The notes under the pieces were generated by a model. It saw only the letters and a list, made by a program, of their open reading frames with translations, did no database searches and was not told the origin of the DNA. The translations under genes were made by a program, and so were the position numbers. From NCBI GenBank assembly GCA_003450815.1, contig DMES01000013.1:1-47304 (forward strand): 47,304 nt of DNA, read 5' to 3'. This DNA is from Elusimicrobiota bacterium. GTDB lineage: Bacteria > Elusimicrobiota > Elusimicrobia > Elusimicrobiales > UBA9959. Positions 40,851-47,304 of the stretch are shown piece by piece (position 1 is the stretch's first letter; each line of letters begins with the position of its first letter).

Positions 40851-40948
40851 TTGCTAATAGGCTAGTAGGCTGGTAAGCGAGTAGGCTTAAATTCAAAAAT
40901 ATTACTTCCGAAAGCATACAAGCCTACCAGCATACTCGCATACAGCCC
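40851..40948. repeat. Octad-word hairpin N (GCTAGTAG / GCTGGTAA word)
   Basis: Arm 1 steps by eight bases: GCTAATAG, GCTAGTAG, GCTGGTAA, GCGAGTAG. Arm 2 (40914-40944, GCATACAAGCCTACCAGCAT and on) is its imperfect complement. It sits between two minus-strand genes. The word is shared with hairpin G. Confidence 0.8.
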
Positions 40949-40949
40949 C

Positions 40950-43406
40950 TCACTCCGGGCATTCCGACAGCTCTTTAGCGGTTCTTTCCCTCATGCCCAG
41001 CGCTCCGGAGAAGCATTTTCTAACGCAGAGAGAGCAGCCTACGCATTTTGAGGCGTCAATGGCCGGCACTTTCTCAGAGTTTAACTTGATAGCCAGGTAG
41101 CCGCAGCGCTCGCAGTTGCCGCAATGCCGACATAGGTCCGGGTCAACCTCCGGGATAGCTTTTACCGCAGAAAGGTCCATAAAGCCGGTTACCGGGTTTG
41201 GCATGGCGCAGCCGATAAACTCTTTAACCGAGGCGAAGCCCTTTTCCTCAAGCAGGTGGCTCAACCCTGAATTCAGCTCGTCAATTATGCCGAAGCCGTA
41301 TTTCATAACTATCGTGCAGAACTGCACCGACGTTGCGCCCAGCGCCAGGAAATGCGCCGCGGCTTTATAGTCCATGGGGCCGCCGTTGCCGGAGATGGGT
41401 ACTCCCAGTTTTACCGCCTTTGAAATGGTCAGGTTGCTTATAGGCGCAACGCCTTCGCCGCTCATTCCCACTATCATGCCCTCATCCCAGGCGCCTTTCT
41501 CTCTTTTACGGAAAGCCAGTGCGGGGAAAGAATTGGCAAGGGTGATTCCCGCTTTTTTGCCGGGATAGCGGGCATATACCTTTTTTATGGCGTCTACCAC
41601 CTGCCAGATGGAAGTTACGGCGCCGGTCAGTTTGAACAGCTTTGGCACTTCAGGGTTTGACATTTCCATAACCCAGCCGATAATTTTTGCCGACAGTTCA
41701 GGATCCTGTGAAACGATATCCCCTTTGGTGCCGTCGCCGCCCTGCGGGCAGGAGAGCGAATATTCCACCGCCATGGCGCCCGCGCTTTCAAGTTTGCGGG
41801 TGTTGGCTTGCCAGGCTTTACGGTCCGCTTCGTCGTTGCCGGAAACGGGGCCGCCGGTGGAGGCGGCGGTCAGCCGGTCCGGGAATTCTTTTACAAGTTT
41901 TTCAACTTCTCGGCATACCCGGTTAAGCGGGTGGCCGGAGACATTATCGGAATTTCCGTAGGTGCTTTCTGAAAAAGTCACCATATATCCGGCCGGTATA
42001 TGTATGGGCAATCCGTCAAAAGCGGTCTTCATCACCACTCCGGGCCAGCCGGCCTGATAAGCGCGTTTTACCTGCTCATATCCGTCGGAGTGGGGGCTAG
42101 CGGAAATTATGAACGGCGCTCGTATTTTTCTGCCGAAGAAGCCGGTTTCCAGGCTTACAGGCAGCATGTCTCTGCCTTTAAGTATGCCGGAGCTTTTTTT
42201 ATTGTCTTTTATTTCCGATTTGGCTCCGTTTATAAAAGCGTCGGCCTGCAGGGCGGCGTTTTTGGCCGAGGCGATGGATTCCACCACTGTGGAGGGGCCG
42301 TTTTTAGCGTCTCCGGCATAAAAGAGGCCTTTTACGGCTTTTTCCTCAAAGACCGCCAGGTTTTTTATGGCGAGAATGACAAAGTCTATATCCGTCCTGA
42401 CCTGCTCAGTGCCTTTTATGTTGCGGGCTTTATCGTCCAGGTGTATAACGGTAATGCCGTTCACGCTTTTTCCGTGGGCGTCTATCCCGGTTATGCGGGT
42501 CCTGCTGTTTATGTTTATGCCCGCTTTAAGAATTTCCTCCAGCTCCCTGGAGGGAAGCTGTATGTCGCCGATATTTTTACGAGTGAAGATCTCTGCTTTC
42601 GCAGCTCCGTTCATAAGCGCCGTCATTGCGCAGTCGGCCGCCACGGCCCCGCCGCCTATAACGGCTACATTTTTACCGTTTACCTTGTAGTCTTTTGCAT
42701 TTTTTAGAAATTCGAGGCCTTCCACGCCCAGGGCTTCGTTCTGGATATTAAGCTTTATCTGTTTTTCAACTCCGGCGGCTACAATCACCGCATCGTATTT
42801 TTTTAGCAGTGCGGCCGGGTCTTTTATTTTCTGCGCCGGTTTTATGGTGATATCTCCCAGCGTTTTTATGAACGCTATTTCGCTTTCAAGGACTTTTTTC
42901 GGCAGCCTTTTGTCCGGGATTATGCCGCAGGCGCCGCCAGCTTGGCTGTGCTTTTCCAGAATGTCTGTTTTGTAACCCAACTGGGCCAGTATCCCGGCCG
43001 CTCCCAGGCCCGCGGGGCCTGCGCCTATCACGGCCACCTTTTTGCCGTTAGTCTCCGCTTTCACGAATTTCGGCATGACGCCGAGTTCTTTGGCTTTTTG
43101 TACTACCGCAGCCTGTAAGGCGGGGATGTTGATCGGGTTGTCGAAAAGTTTTCGTGAACAGGCTTTGACGCAGAACCAGTCGGGGCAGACGGCGCCGCAT
43201 ACGCCCCCGAAGGGATTATTGCCCATTATAAGCTTGGCGGAGCGTTTAAAATCGGATTTTCCCATTAAGCGCGCGGCCATTATAAAGTCGGCTGGCGAGC
43301 AATCAGCCGGGCAGGCCGTTTTGCAGGGCTTTTCCTCACAGTAAAGGCAGCGTTCAGCCTCGGTTTTAAGCTGGGCGTCGCTCAGAAAATTGATTTTATT
43401 TTTCAT
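40950..43406 (-). CDS. Single-chain dihydropyrimidine-dehydrogenase-like flavoprotein (PreT-PreA fusion)
   Basis: NAD(P)H-linked iron-sulfur flavoprotein of 818 aa, probably reducing a nucleobase-like substrate. Domains in order: an N-terminal two-[4Fe-4S] helical domain (C20, C23, C28, C32; C70, C74, C79, C83); a GltD-like FAD/NAD(P) module (VAVIGAGPAGLGAAG and VAVIGGGAVAADCA); from about 420 a dihydroorotate-dehydrogenase-like FMN barrel (FIISASPHSDG, EYSLSCPQGG, ISGNGGPMDYKAAAHFLALGA); and a C-terminal two-cluster ferredoxin with CxxCxxCxxxC clusters. This order is that of mammalian dihydropyrimidine dehydrogenase and of bacterial PreT followed by PreA; E. coli YgfK is a more distant alternative. 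RBS GGAGAA precedes the ATG. Neighbouring deaminases support nucleobase catabolism. Confidence 0.88.
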   Translation of the reverse strand: MKNKINFLSDAQLKTEAERCLYCEEKPCKTACPADCSPADFIMAARLMGKSDFKRSAKLIMGNNPFGGVCGAVCPDWFCVKACSRKLFDNPINIPALQAAVVQKAKELGVMPKFVKAETNGKKVAVIGAGPAGLGAAGILAQLGYKTDILEKHSQAGGACGIIPDKRLPKKVLESEIAFIKTLGDITIKPAQKIKDPAALLKKYDAVIVAAGVEKQIKLNIQNEALGVEGLEFLKNAKDYKVNGKNVAVIGGGAVAADCAMTALMNGAAKAEIFTRKNIGDIQLPSRELEEILKAGININSRTRITGIDAHGKSVNGITVIHLDDKARNIKGTEQVRTDIDFVILAIKNLAVFEEKAVKGLFYAGDAKNGPSTVVESIASAKNAALQADAFINGAKSEIKDNKKSSGILKGRDMLPVSLETGFFGRKIRAPFIISASPHSDGYEQVKRAYQAGWPGVVMKTAFDGLPIHIPAGYMVTFSESTYGNSDNVSGHPLNRVCREVEKLVKEFPDRLTAASTGGPVSGNDEADRKAWQANTRKLESAGAMAVEYSLSCPQGGDGTKGDIVSQDPELSAKIIGWVMEMSNPEVPKLFKLTGAVTSIWQVVDAIKKVYARYPGKKAGITLANSFPALAFRKREKGAWDEGMIVGMSGEGVAPISNLTISKAVKLGVPISGNGGPMDYKAAAHFLALGATSVQFCTIVMKYGFGIIDELNSGLSHLLEEKGFASVKEFIGCAMPNPVTGFMDLSAVKAIPEVDPDLCRHCGNCERCGYLAIKLNSEKVPAIDASKCVGCSLCVRKCFSGALGMRERTAKELSECPE

Positions 43407-43449
43407 AGATTCTCCATTGCCGGCGACTTTGTATCAGTAATTATTTTAC

Positions 43450-43455
43450 TATAAT
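43450..43455 (+). promoter_or_regulatory. -10 element for the 8-oxoguanine-deaminase-like gene
   Basis: A perfect TATAAT lies in the 104-bp divergent gap, with only a weak -35 (CTTTGT region) about 17 bp upstream. The minus-strand gene starts at 43406, so its promoter must share this gap. Confidence 0.4.
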
Positions 43456-43496
43456 ATTTTCTGCCGCGAACGAGTTTGAGCGGATAGAAAATGTCT

Positions 43497-43506
43497 AGGA
43501 GCTCCT
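43497..43506 (+). promoter_or_regulatory. Ribosome-binding site inside a perfect 10-bp palindrome
   Basis: AGGAGCTCCT is self-complementary and contains the only Shine-Dalgarno sequence (AGGAG) for the ATG at 43511. Intermolecular or alternative pairing could mask it; a hairpin by itself would have no loop. Confidence 0.35.
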
Positions 43507-43510
43507 TACG

Positions 43511-44875
43511 ATGAAAACCAGATCCATGCTTATAAAGAACGCTTTAGTGCTGGCGACCATGGACGTCAAAGCCCGGGAGATAGAAGGCGGCGAGGTTTAC
43601 ATTGAGGGCCCCGAAATTATAAAGGTGGGCCGGAACCTGCGTGTTAAGGCCGATACTGTGATAGACGCGAAAGGCTGCGTGGTTCTGCCCGGTTTTGTTA
43701 ATACCCATCATCACCTCTACCAGACTCTTACACGGAACCTGCCCGCAGTTCAGGATGCCAAACTGTTTGATTGGCTGATTTACCTTTATGAGATCTGGCG
43801 TAAGCTTACGCCAGAGGGGGTTTATACCAGCGCACAAGTGGGCTTGGGAGAACTCCTTCTTACGGGGTGTACCACCAGTTCAGATCACCTGTATCTTTTC
43901 CCAAAAAATAAAAGCGAACTGTTCATAGACACCGAAATTGCGGCCGCGCGGGAACTAGGTATCCGTTTCCATGCCGCGCGCGGTTCCATGTCGCGCGGGC
44001 GTTCCAAAGGCGGCCTGCCTCCGGATGATGTGGTGCAGCGGGAAGAACATATAATGAAGGATTGTGAGCGGCTGGTGCACAGATACCACAATAAAGATAA
44101 ATTCGCCATGACGCGCCTGGTGCTTGCTCCCTGTTCGCCTTTTTCGGTTACTACTGAACTACTTAAAATTACCGCTGAGATGGCTAAGAAATGGGACGTA
44201 AAAATGCACACCCATCTCGCCGAAACTATTGACGAGAACGACTTCTGCCTGAAAACCCATAAACTGCGGCCGCTTGAATATATGGAATCTGTCGGTTGGG
44301 TAAAAGACGGCAATTCCTGGTTTGCCCATTGCGTTTATATAAACGAGAAAGAAGCTGAAAAAATGGCCAAGACCCGTACAGGAGCGGCGCATTGCCCGTG
44401 CTCAAATTTGCGGCTTGGTTCCGGCATCGCCCCGATACGGATGTTCCTCGATAAAAAAGTGCCGGTGGGGCTTGCGGTGGACGGCTCCGCTTCGAACGAC
44501 GCCTCCAACATGCTGGCCGAGGTGCGGCAATGTATGCTGGTGCACCGGGTAAAAAGCGGCGTGGCTTCAATGCCCGCGCGCGACGCTTTTAAAATAGCCA
44601 CGCGCGGCGGTGCCGAAGTGTTGGGCCGTAACGACATCGGTTCCATAGAGCCGGGCAAAGCGGCTGATATTGCCGTTTTTGATGTCTCCGGCCTGGATTT
44701 CGCCGGCTCAAGGTCCGATCCGCTTGCCTCGCTCCTGTTTTGCGGCGCGAGTCAGCGTACAAAATACACGATAGTGAACGGCAAAGTGGTGGTAAAGAAC
44801 GGGCGGCTTGTGAATGTGGACGAATTCAAATTAGCCGAAAAAGCGAATAATATAGCCGCCAGGCTGATAAAATAG
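43511..44875 (+). CDS. 8-oxoguanine deaminase-like amidohydrolase
   Basis: Metal-dependent deaminase of the COG0402 group, 454 aa, most like 8-oxoguanine deaminases. The metal site is H66-x-H68 in GFVNTHHHLYQTLTRNLP; further signatures are DHLYLFP, KMHTHLAETIDEN with the metal His and catalytic Glu, and GLAVDGSASNDASNMLAEVR with the catalytic Asp. The long loop between LAETIDENDF and EYMESVGWV is typical. It is divergent from the dihydropyrimidine-dehydrogenase-like gene. The SASND motif separates it from SsnA and guanine deaminase, but triazine or other purine deaminases of the same group remain possible. Confidence 0.87.
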   Translation: MKTRSMLIKNALVLATMDVKAREIEGGEVYIEGPEIIKVGRNLRVKADTVIDAKGCVVLPGFVNTHHHLYQTLTRNLPAVQDAKLFDWLIYLYEIWRKLTPEGVYTSAQVGLGELLLTGCTTSSDHLYLFPKNKSELFIDTEIAAARELGIRFHAARGSMSRGRSKGGLPPDDVVQREEHIMKDCERLVHRYHNKDKFAMTRLVLAPCSPFSVTTELLKITAEMAKKWDVKMHTHLAETIDENDFCLKTHKLRPLEYMESVGWVKDGNSWFAHCVYINEKEAEKMAKTRTGAAHCPCSNLRLGSGIAPIRMFLDKKVPVGLAVDGSASNDASNMLAEVRQCMLVHRVKSGVASMPARDAFKIATRGGAEVLGRNDIGSIEPGKAADIAVFDVSGLDFAGSRSDPLASLLFCGASQRTKYTIVNGKVVVKNGRLVNVDEFKLAEKANNIAARLIK

Positions 44876-44880
44876 ACGGC

Positions 44881-44897
44881 GTATACCTGATGTATAC
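44881..44897 (+). promoter_or_regulatory. Small dyad upstream of the DUF2807 gene
   Basis: GTATAC is repeated as an inverted pair around CTGAT, and the right half overlaps a possible TATACT -10 at 44893-44898. It is followed by AAGGAG, the RBS for ATG 44916. It could be an operator. Confidence 0.3.
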
Positions 44898-44915
44898 TTT
44901 AAGGAGTGTGTAACA

Positions 44916-45578
44916 ATGAAAATGACAATGCGCTGTTCAGTGATGTTTTCTACGGCTTTATGTGTGTTCGCGGGCTGCGCCGCTAAGCTTGACGGAATTA
45001 AAGGTTCAGGGAATGTTAAAACCGAATCGCGCGTGGTGGCCGGATTTACATCCGTTTCCCTTGGGGGAATGGGGAAAGTGATATTGCGTCAGACGGGAAA
45101 AGAGTCGCTTGTTGTCAGTGCGGAAGACAACCTGCTTCCGTTGCTGGAAAGCAGTATAGTTGACCATGTTCTGAAGCTGAATATGGCCAATAATGCCAAT
45201 ATTCACCCCACTAAACCGATTGAGTTTATTGTGGAAGTTGTAAATCTTGAGGGTTTGATCGTGTCGGGCGCTGGAAATATTGAAGCTGGTGATATCTGGG
45301 GAAAACGGCTGTCGGTATCGCTCAGCGGAGTGGGAAACGTGACTGTGTCCGGCACCGCTGATGAGCTTGAACTCAAAGTCTCCGGGGTCGGCGGCTATAA
45401 CGGGGAAAAATTTAAGACCAGGCGGGCAGTGGTCCAGAGCAGCGGCGTAGGGAAGGCAGTTGTTAATGTAAGCGAGCAATTGGACGCGGAAGTGTCCGGT
45501 GTGGGTTCGGTGGAGTATATTGGTTCTCCGAAGGTACGTGAAACCGTATCCGGTGTGGGTTCGGTAAAAAAGCGCTAG
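44916..45578 (+). CDS. DUF2807 (head-GIN-like) lipoprotein
   Basis: An exported lipoprotein of 220 aa. The signal peptide ends in the lipobox FAGC with C21 as the lipidated Cys. The mature part is one DUF2807 domain (FTSVSLGGMGKVILRQTG at the start), expected to form a right-handed beta-helix. The repeated turns VSGAGN, LSGVGN, VSGVGG, SSGVGK, VSGVGS and VSGVGS mark successive coils. The family is exported and binds the envelope in many Gram-negatives; its function is unknown. It may be a client of the LolCD system at 12319-14298. RBS AAGGAG is 10-15 bp upstream. Confidence 0.88.
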   Translation: MKMTMRCSVMFSTALCVFAGCAAKLDGIKGSGNVKTESRVVAGFTSVSLGGMGKVILRQTGKESLVVSAEDNLLPLLESSIVDHVLKLNMANNANIHPTKPIEFIVEVVNLEGLIVSGAGNIEAGDIWGKRLSVSLSGVGNVTVSGTADELELKVSGVGGYNGEKFKTRRAVVQSSGVGKAVVNVSEQLDAEVSGVGSVEYIGSPKVRETVSGVGSVKKR

Positions 45579-45633
45579 CAAGTTGTTGAAAGAATTTTTA
45601 TAAAATGCGGCTTGCAAATTTTTGGAGGGGAGA

Positions 45634-46755
45634 ATGACCAAGACAAAAGCATTCGCAAAAATTAAAAAAATAGCCATAAACACCGGTGGAGGCGATGCTC
45701 CGGGGTTGAACGCGGTTATAAGGGCTACAGTGATCGCGGCGCTTAACCGCGGCTGGGAATGCGTTGGTATCCGTGACGGCTATAACGGTCTGATGAAGCC
45801 GGAAGAATATCCGGAAGGCGGGCTTATACCGCTTACGCGCAGGACCGTGCGCGGTATAACGCATCTTGGCGGCACCATACTCGGCACCACGAATAAGGGC
45901 AATCCTATTAAATACCCTACCATGGGCCCGGACGGCAAGCTCTATGAAAAAGACCGCTCTGACGAACTTGTTGCAGCTTTCAAAAAGAACGGCATAGACG
46001 CATTAGTGGCCTTGGGGGGGGATGGCTCGCTTGGGATAGCCAATGCGCTGGCCGAAAAAGGCCTGCGCGTTATAGGCGTACCCAAGACCATAGACAATGA
46101 CCTGGACAGGACGGTAATAACTTTTGGTTTTGACACCGCCGTATCTTTCGCCACCGAGTGCGTTGACCGGCTGCATTCCACGGCTGAAGCCCATCGCCGC
46201 ATAATGGTGGTTGAGGTAATGGGCCGCTACGCCGGTTGGATAGCTCTCAATGTGGGCGTTTCAGGCAATGCTGACGCTATACTGATACCGGAAATTCCCT
46301 ATGACATAAAAACAGTGGCTGCGGCCTTAAAAGAAAGGCCCAAGCGCGGCAAGAATTACGCCATAGTGCTGGTTGCGGAGGGGGCAAAACCAAAAGGCGG
46401 GGCGGTTTCGGTGCTAAGCAAGGAATTGGGCCGGGCGGACAAACTCGGCGGCGCCGGTGAGCGCGTGGCGAAGGAACTGGAACCTCTTACCGGCAAAGAA
46501 TGCCGAACTGTGGTTTTAGGCCACCTGCTGCGCGGCGGTTCACCTACCACTTTTGACCGGCTTATCTCGCTAAGGTTTGGCGCCGCCGCCGTGCGCGCGC
46601 TTAACGAAGGGAAGTCCGGCGTGATGGTGGCGCTTGATCCGCCCACCGTGCGCTATGTCCCGCTTAAGGAAGCCACCAACCGCATGAAAACAGTGCCGCT
46701 GGATTGCGACACAGTGCTGACCGCGCGGGATCTGGGCATAAGTTTTGGGGATTAA
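45634..46755 (+). CDS. pfkA: 6-phosphofructokinase, group III-like
   Basis: Phosphorylates fructose 6-phosphate in glycolysis, 373 aa. Landmarks are NTGGGDAPGLNAVIR (16-30), the phosphate-donor loop GGDGSL (128-133), PKTIDNDLDRT (150-160) with catalytic D154, and RIMVVEVMGRYAGW. The donor-site pair is Gly in GGDG and Lys in PKTIDND; Asp/Lys marks pyrophosphate enzymes and Gly/Gly the classical ATP enzymes, so this is the Gly/Lys combination of ATP-using group III. RBS GGAGGGG precedes ATG 45634, so the upstream in-frame TTG at 45622 is rejected. It is monocistronic. Confidence 0.94.
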   Translation: MTKTKAFAKIKKIAINTGGGDAPGLNAVIRATVIAALNRGWECVGIRDGYNGLMKPEEYPEGGLIPLTRRTVRGITHLGGTILGTTNKGNPIKYPTMGPDGKLYEKDRSDELVAAFKKNGIDALVALGGDGSLGIANALAEKGLRVIGVPKTIDNDLDRTVITFGFDTAVSFATECVDRLHSTAEAHRRIMVVEVMGRYAGWIALNVGVSGNADAILIPEIPYDIKTVAAALKERPKRGKNYAIVLVAEGAKPKGGAVSVLSKELGRADKLGGAGERVAKELEPLTGKECRTVVLGHLLRGGSPTTFDRLISLRFGAAAVRALNEGKSGVMVALDPPTVRYVPLKEATNRMKTVPLDCDTVLTARDLGISFGD

Positions 46756-46780
46756 TGTTTTTTAACGCGAGACAGTGACT

Positions 46781-46979
46781 AATGGCGCTAACTTAATTTC
46801 CCGCCGGTGATTCTAAGGTTTTTCGTTTTTCTTAGCCGTTGGCAGTTCCGGATTTTGTCGTTGCGTTTTTCCGGCGTAAGCCGGAATCCAGGCATTGTTG
46901 TAATCTGGGAACCGGCTTGCGCCGGTGAGACGAACCAAGTAGAACTTTCAGGCAAAAAACGCCTTAAGTTAGTGCCATT
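46781..46979. mobile_element. 199-bp TIR element (MITE-like), second family
   Basis: AATGGCGCTAACTTAA at the left end is mirrored as TTAAGTTAGTGCCATT at the right end with one mismatch (16-bp inverted repeats). The interior contains a CCGGCGTAAGCCGG stem-loop and a related CCGGCTTGCGCCGG. It is non-coding. The inverted repeats differ from those of the 6940/20443 family, but the stem-loop core resembles it. Confidence 0.75.
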
Positions 46980-46980
46980 C

Positions 46981-47017
46981 GGGACACAATGCCTATTTCA
47001 AATCAGTATTATGTCCC
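46981..47017. repeat. REP-like hairpin next to the TIR element
   Basis: GGGACACAATGC and GTATTATGTCCC pair over 12 positions with one mismatch and one G-T pair, with a 13-nt loop. GGGACACAAT-type sequences are often seen with REP-associated (IS200-like) transposases; no transposase gene is present here. Confidence 0.5.
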
Positions 47018-47304
47018 CGGAATTGCCCGGAATTGCCCCGGAATTGCCCGAACAGGATATGTGACGGGGATTTGCAGCCCTTCTTGCCCTTCACCTAAAA
47101 AAGTTTCTTGGGACAGCCCTGGGCTAAAGTACCTAGACTGTATTAGTCCAATAACTGTCCAAATATGCCCTTTTGGCTCTAGCTGGAACCAGTAGGTTGC
47201 GCTAAACTATAACTATTGCGGGTGTGGCATGTGTGGTATGGCCGCCGACACTAAATAGGGAAGTCACGGTTCCGAGCTAAATAGGGGCCGCTGAAAAAGT
47301 CTGG

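Larger units (their letters stand above)
46756..47304. other. 549-bp gene-free region with mobile-element debris
   Basis: The left part is a TIR element (46781-46979), followed by a REP-like hairpin (46981-47017) and three imperfect copies of CCGGAATTGCC (47017-47050). The right end shows a direct repeat CTAAATAGGG at 47251-47260 and 47277-47286. No ORF in it looks like a protein. Confidence 0.6.

Noticed and set aside
42000..42707. 235-codon plus-strand open frame over the dihydropyrimidine-dehydrogenase-like gene
   Set aside because: It lies antisense to a gene with intact conserved motifs, and its translation is aromatic-rich without any domain.
47017..47050. Three CCGGAATTGCC copies as a CRISPR or origin iteron
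   Set aside because: Too short and too few, without spacers, and adjacent to transposon debris; a simple tandem repeat is enough.

Overview
The window is a gene-dense stretch of bacterial chromosome, roughly mid-to-high GC, with genes on both strands. A Lol lipoprotein-export pair, an S13-class penicillin-binding protein, MurQ and a lipoprotein point to a Gram-negative cell with peptidoglycan. The gene mix also includes McsA/McsB-type protein-arginine kinase, ferredoxin-fused EtfA, formiminotransferase-cyclodeaminase and a group III-like phosphofructokinase. This suggests an uncultured, probably anaerobic or fermentative lineage. Elusimicrobiota is my best guess, but there is no rRNA or other decisive marker here.

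Layout. 1-3353: the end of a type I restriction HsdR gene followed by a YgjP-like metallopeptidase. 3580-9550: cell-envelope and housekeeping genes (PBP4-type DacB, a YfhO-like membrane protein, MurQ, an alpha/beta-hydrolase-fold protein that seems to lack its nucleophile, Ndk). 9770-15986: a cNMP-binding protein, a receiver protein coupled to LysS, LolC/LolD, then McsA/McsB. 16161-20277: a secreted alpha-amylase, a dipeptide epimerase flanked by two related small-RNA-like transcription units, and a glycosyltransferase. 20738-26075: FtcD, an acyl-CoA dehydrogenase and EtfB/EtfA. 26183-30526: a histidine kinase and a CHASE2-type class III nucleotide cyclase. 30712-39484: a DUF3307 protein, a DnaQ-like exonuclease, HutU, YajQ, HutI, a TPR protein, a HAD phosphatase and a SIS sugar isomerase. 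39510-44875: a nucleobase-catabolism cluster (SsnA-like amidohydrolase, single-chain dihydropyrimidine-dehydrogenase-like flavoprotein, 8-oxoguanine-deaminase-like enzyme). 44916-46755: a DUF2807 lipoprotein and PfkA. 46756-47304: mobile-element debris without a gene.

Metabolism. HutU, HutI and FtcD give three of the steps from histidine to glutamate. Acyl-CoA dehydrogenase with EtfAB handles acyl-CoA oxidation or reduction. The 39.5-44.9 kb cluster degrades purines or pyrimidines. Amylase and PfkA feed sugar catabolism.

The most striking features are not proteins. (1) About fifteen intergenic sites carry stuttering repeats of period seven (once eight), usually as two imperfectly complementary arms forming a 65-150 nt hairpin. 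Each uses one of several different words, and several run into the stop or start codon of the neighbouring gene. (2) Two paralogous ~83 nt transcription units with near-identical promoters, three hairpins and a terminator flank the dipeptide epimerase. (3) A class of 24-27 nt dyads, mostly 12-1-12 with a GCNGC centre, abuts stop codons. (4) There are two copies of a small terminal-inverted-repeat element with a REP-like core, and one different TIR element near the right edge.
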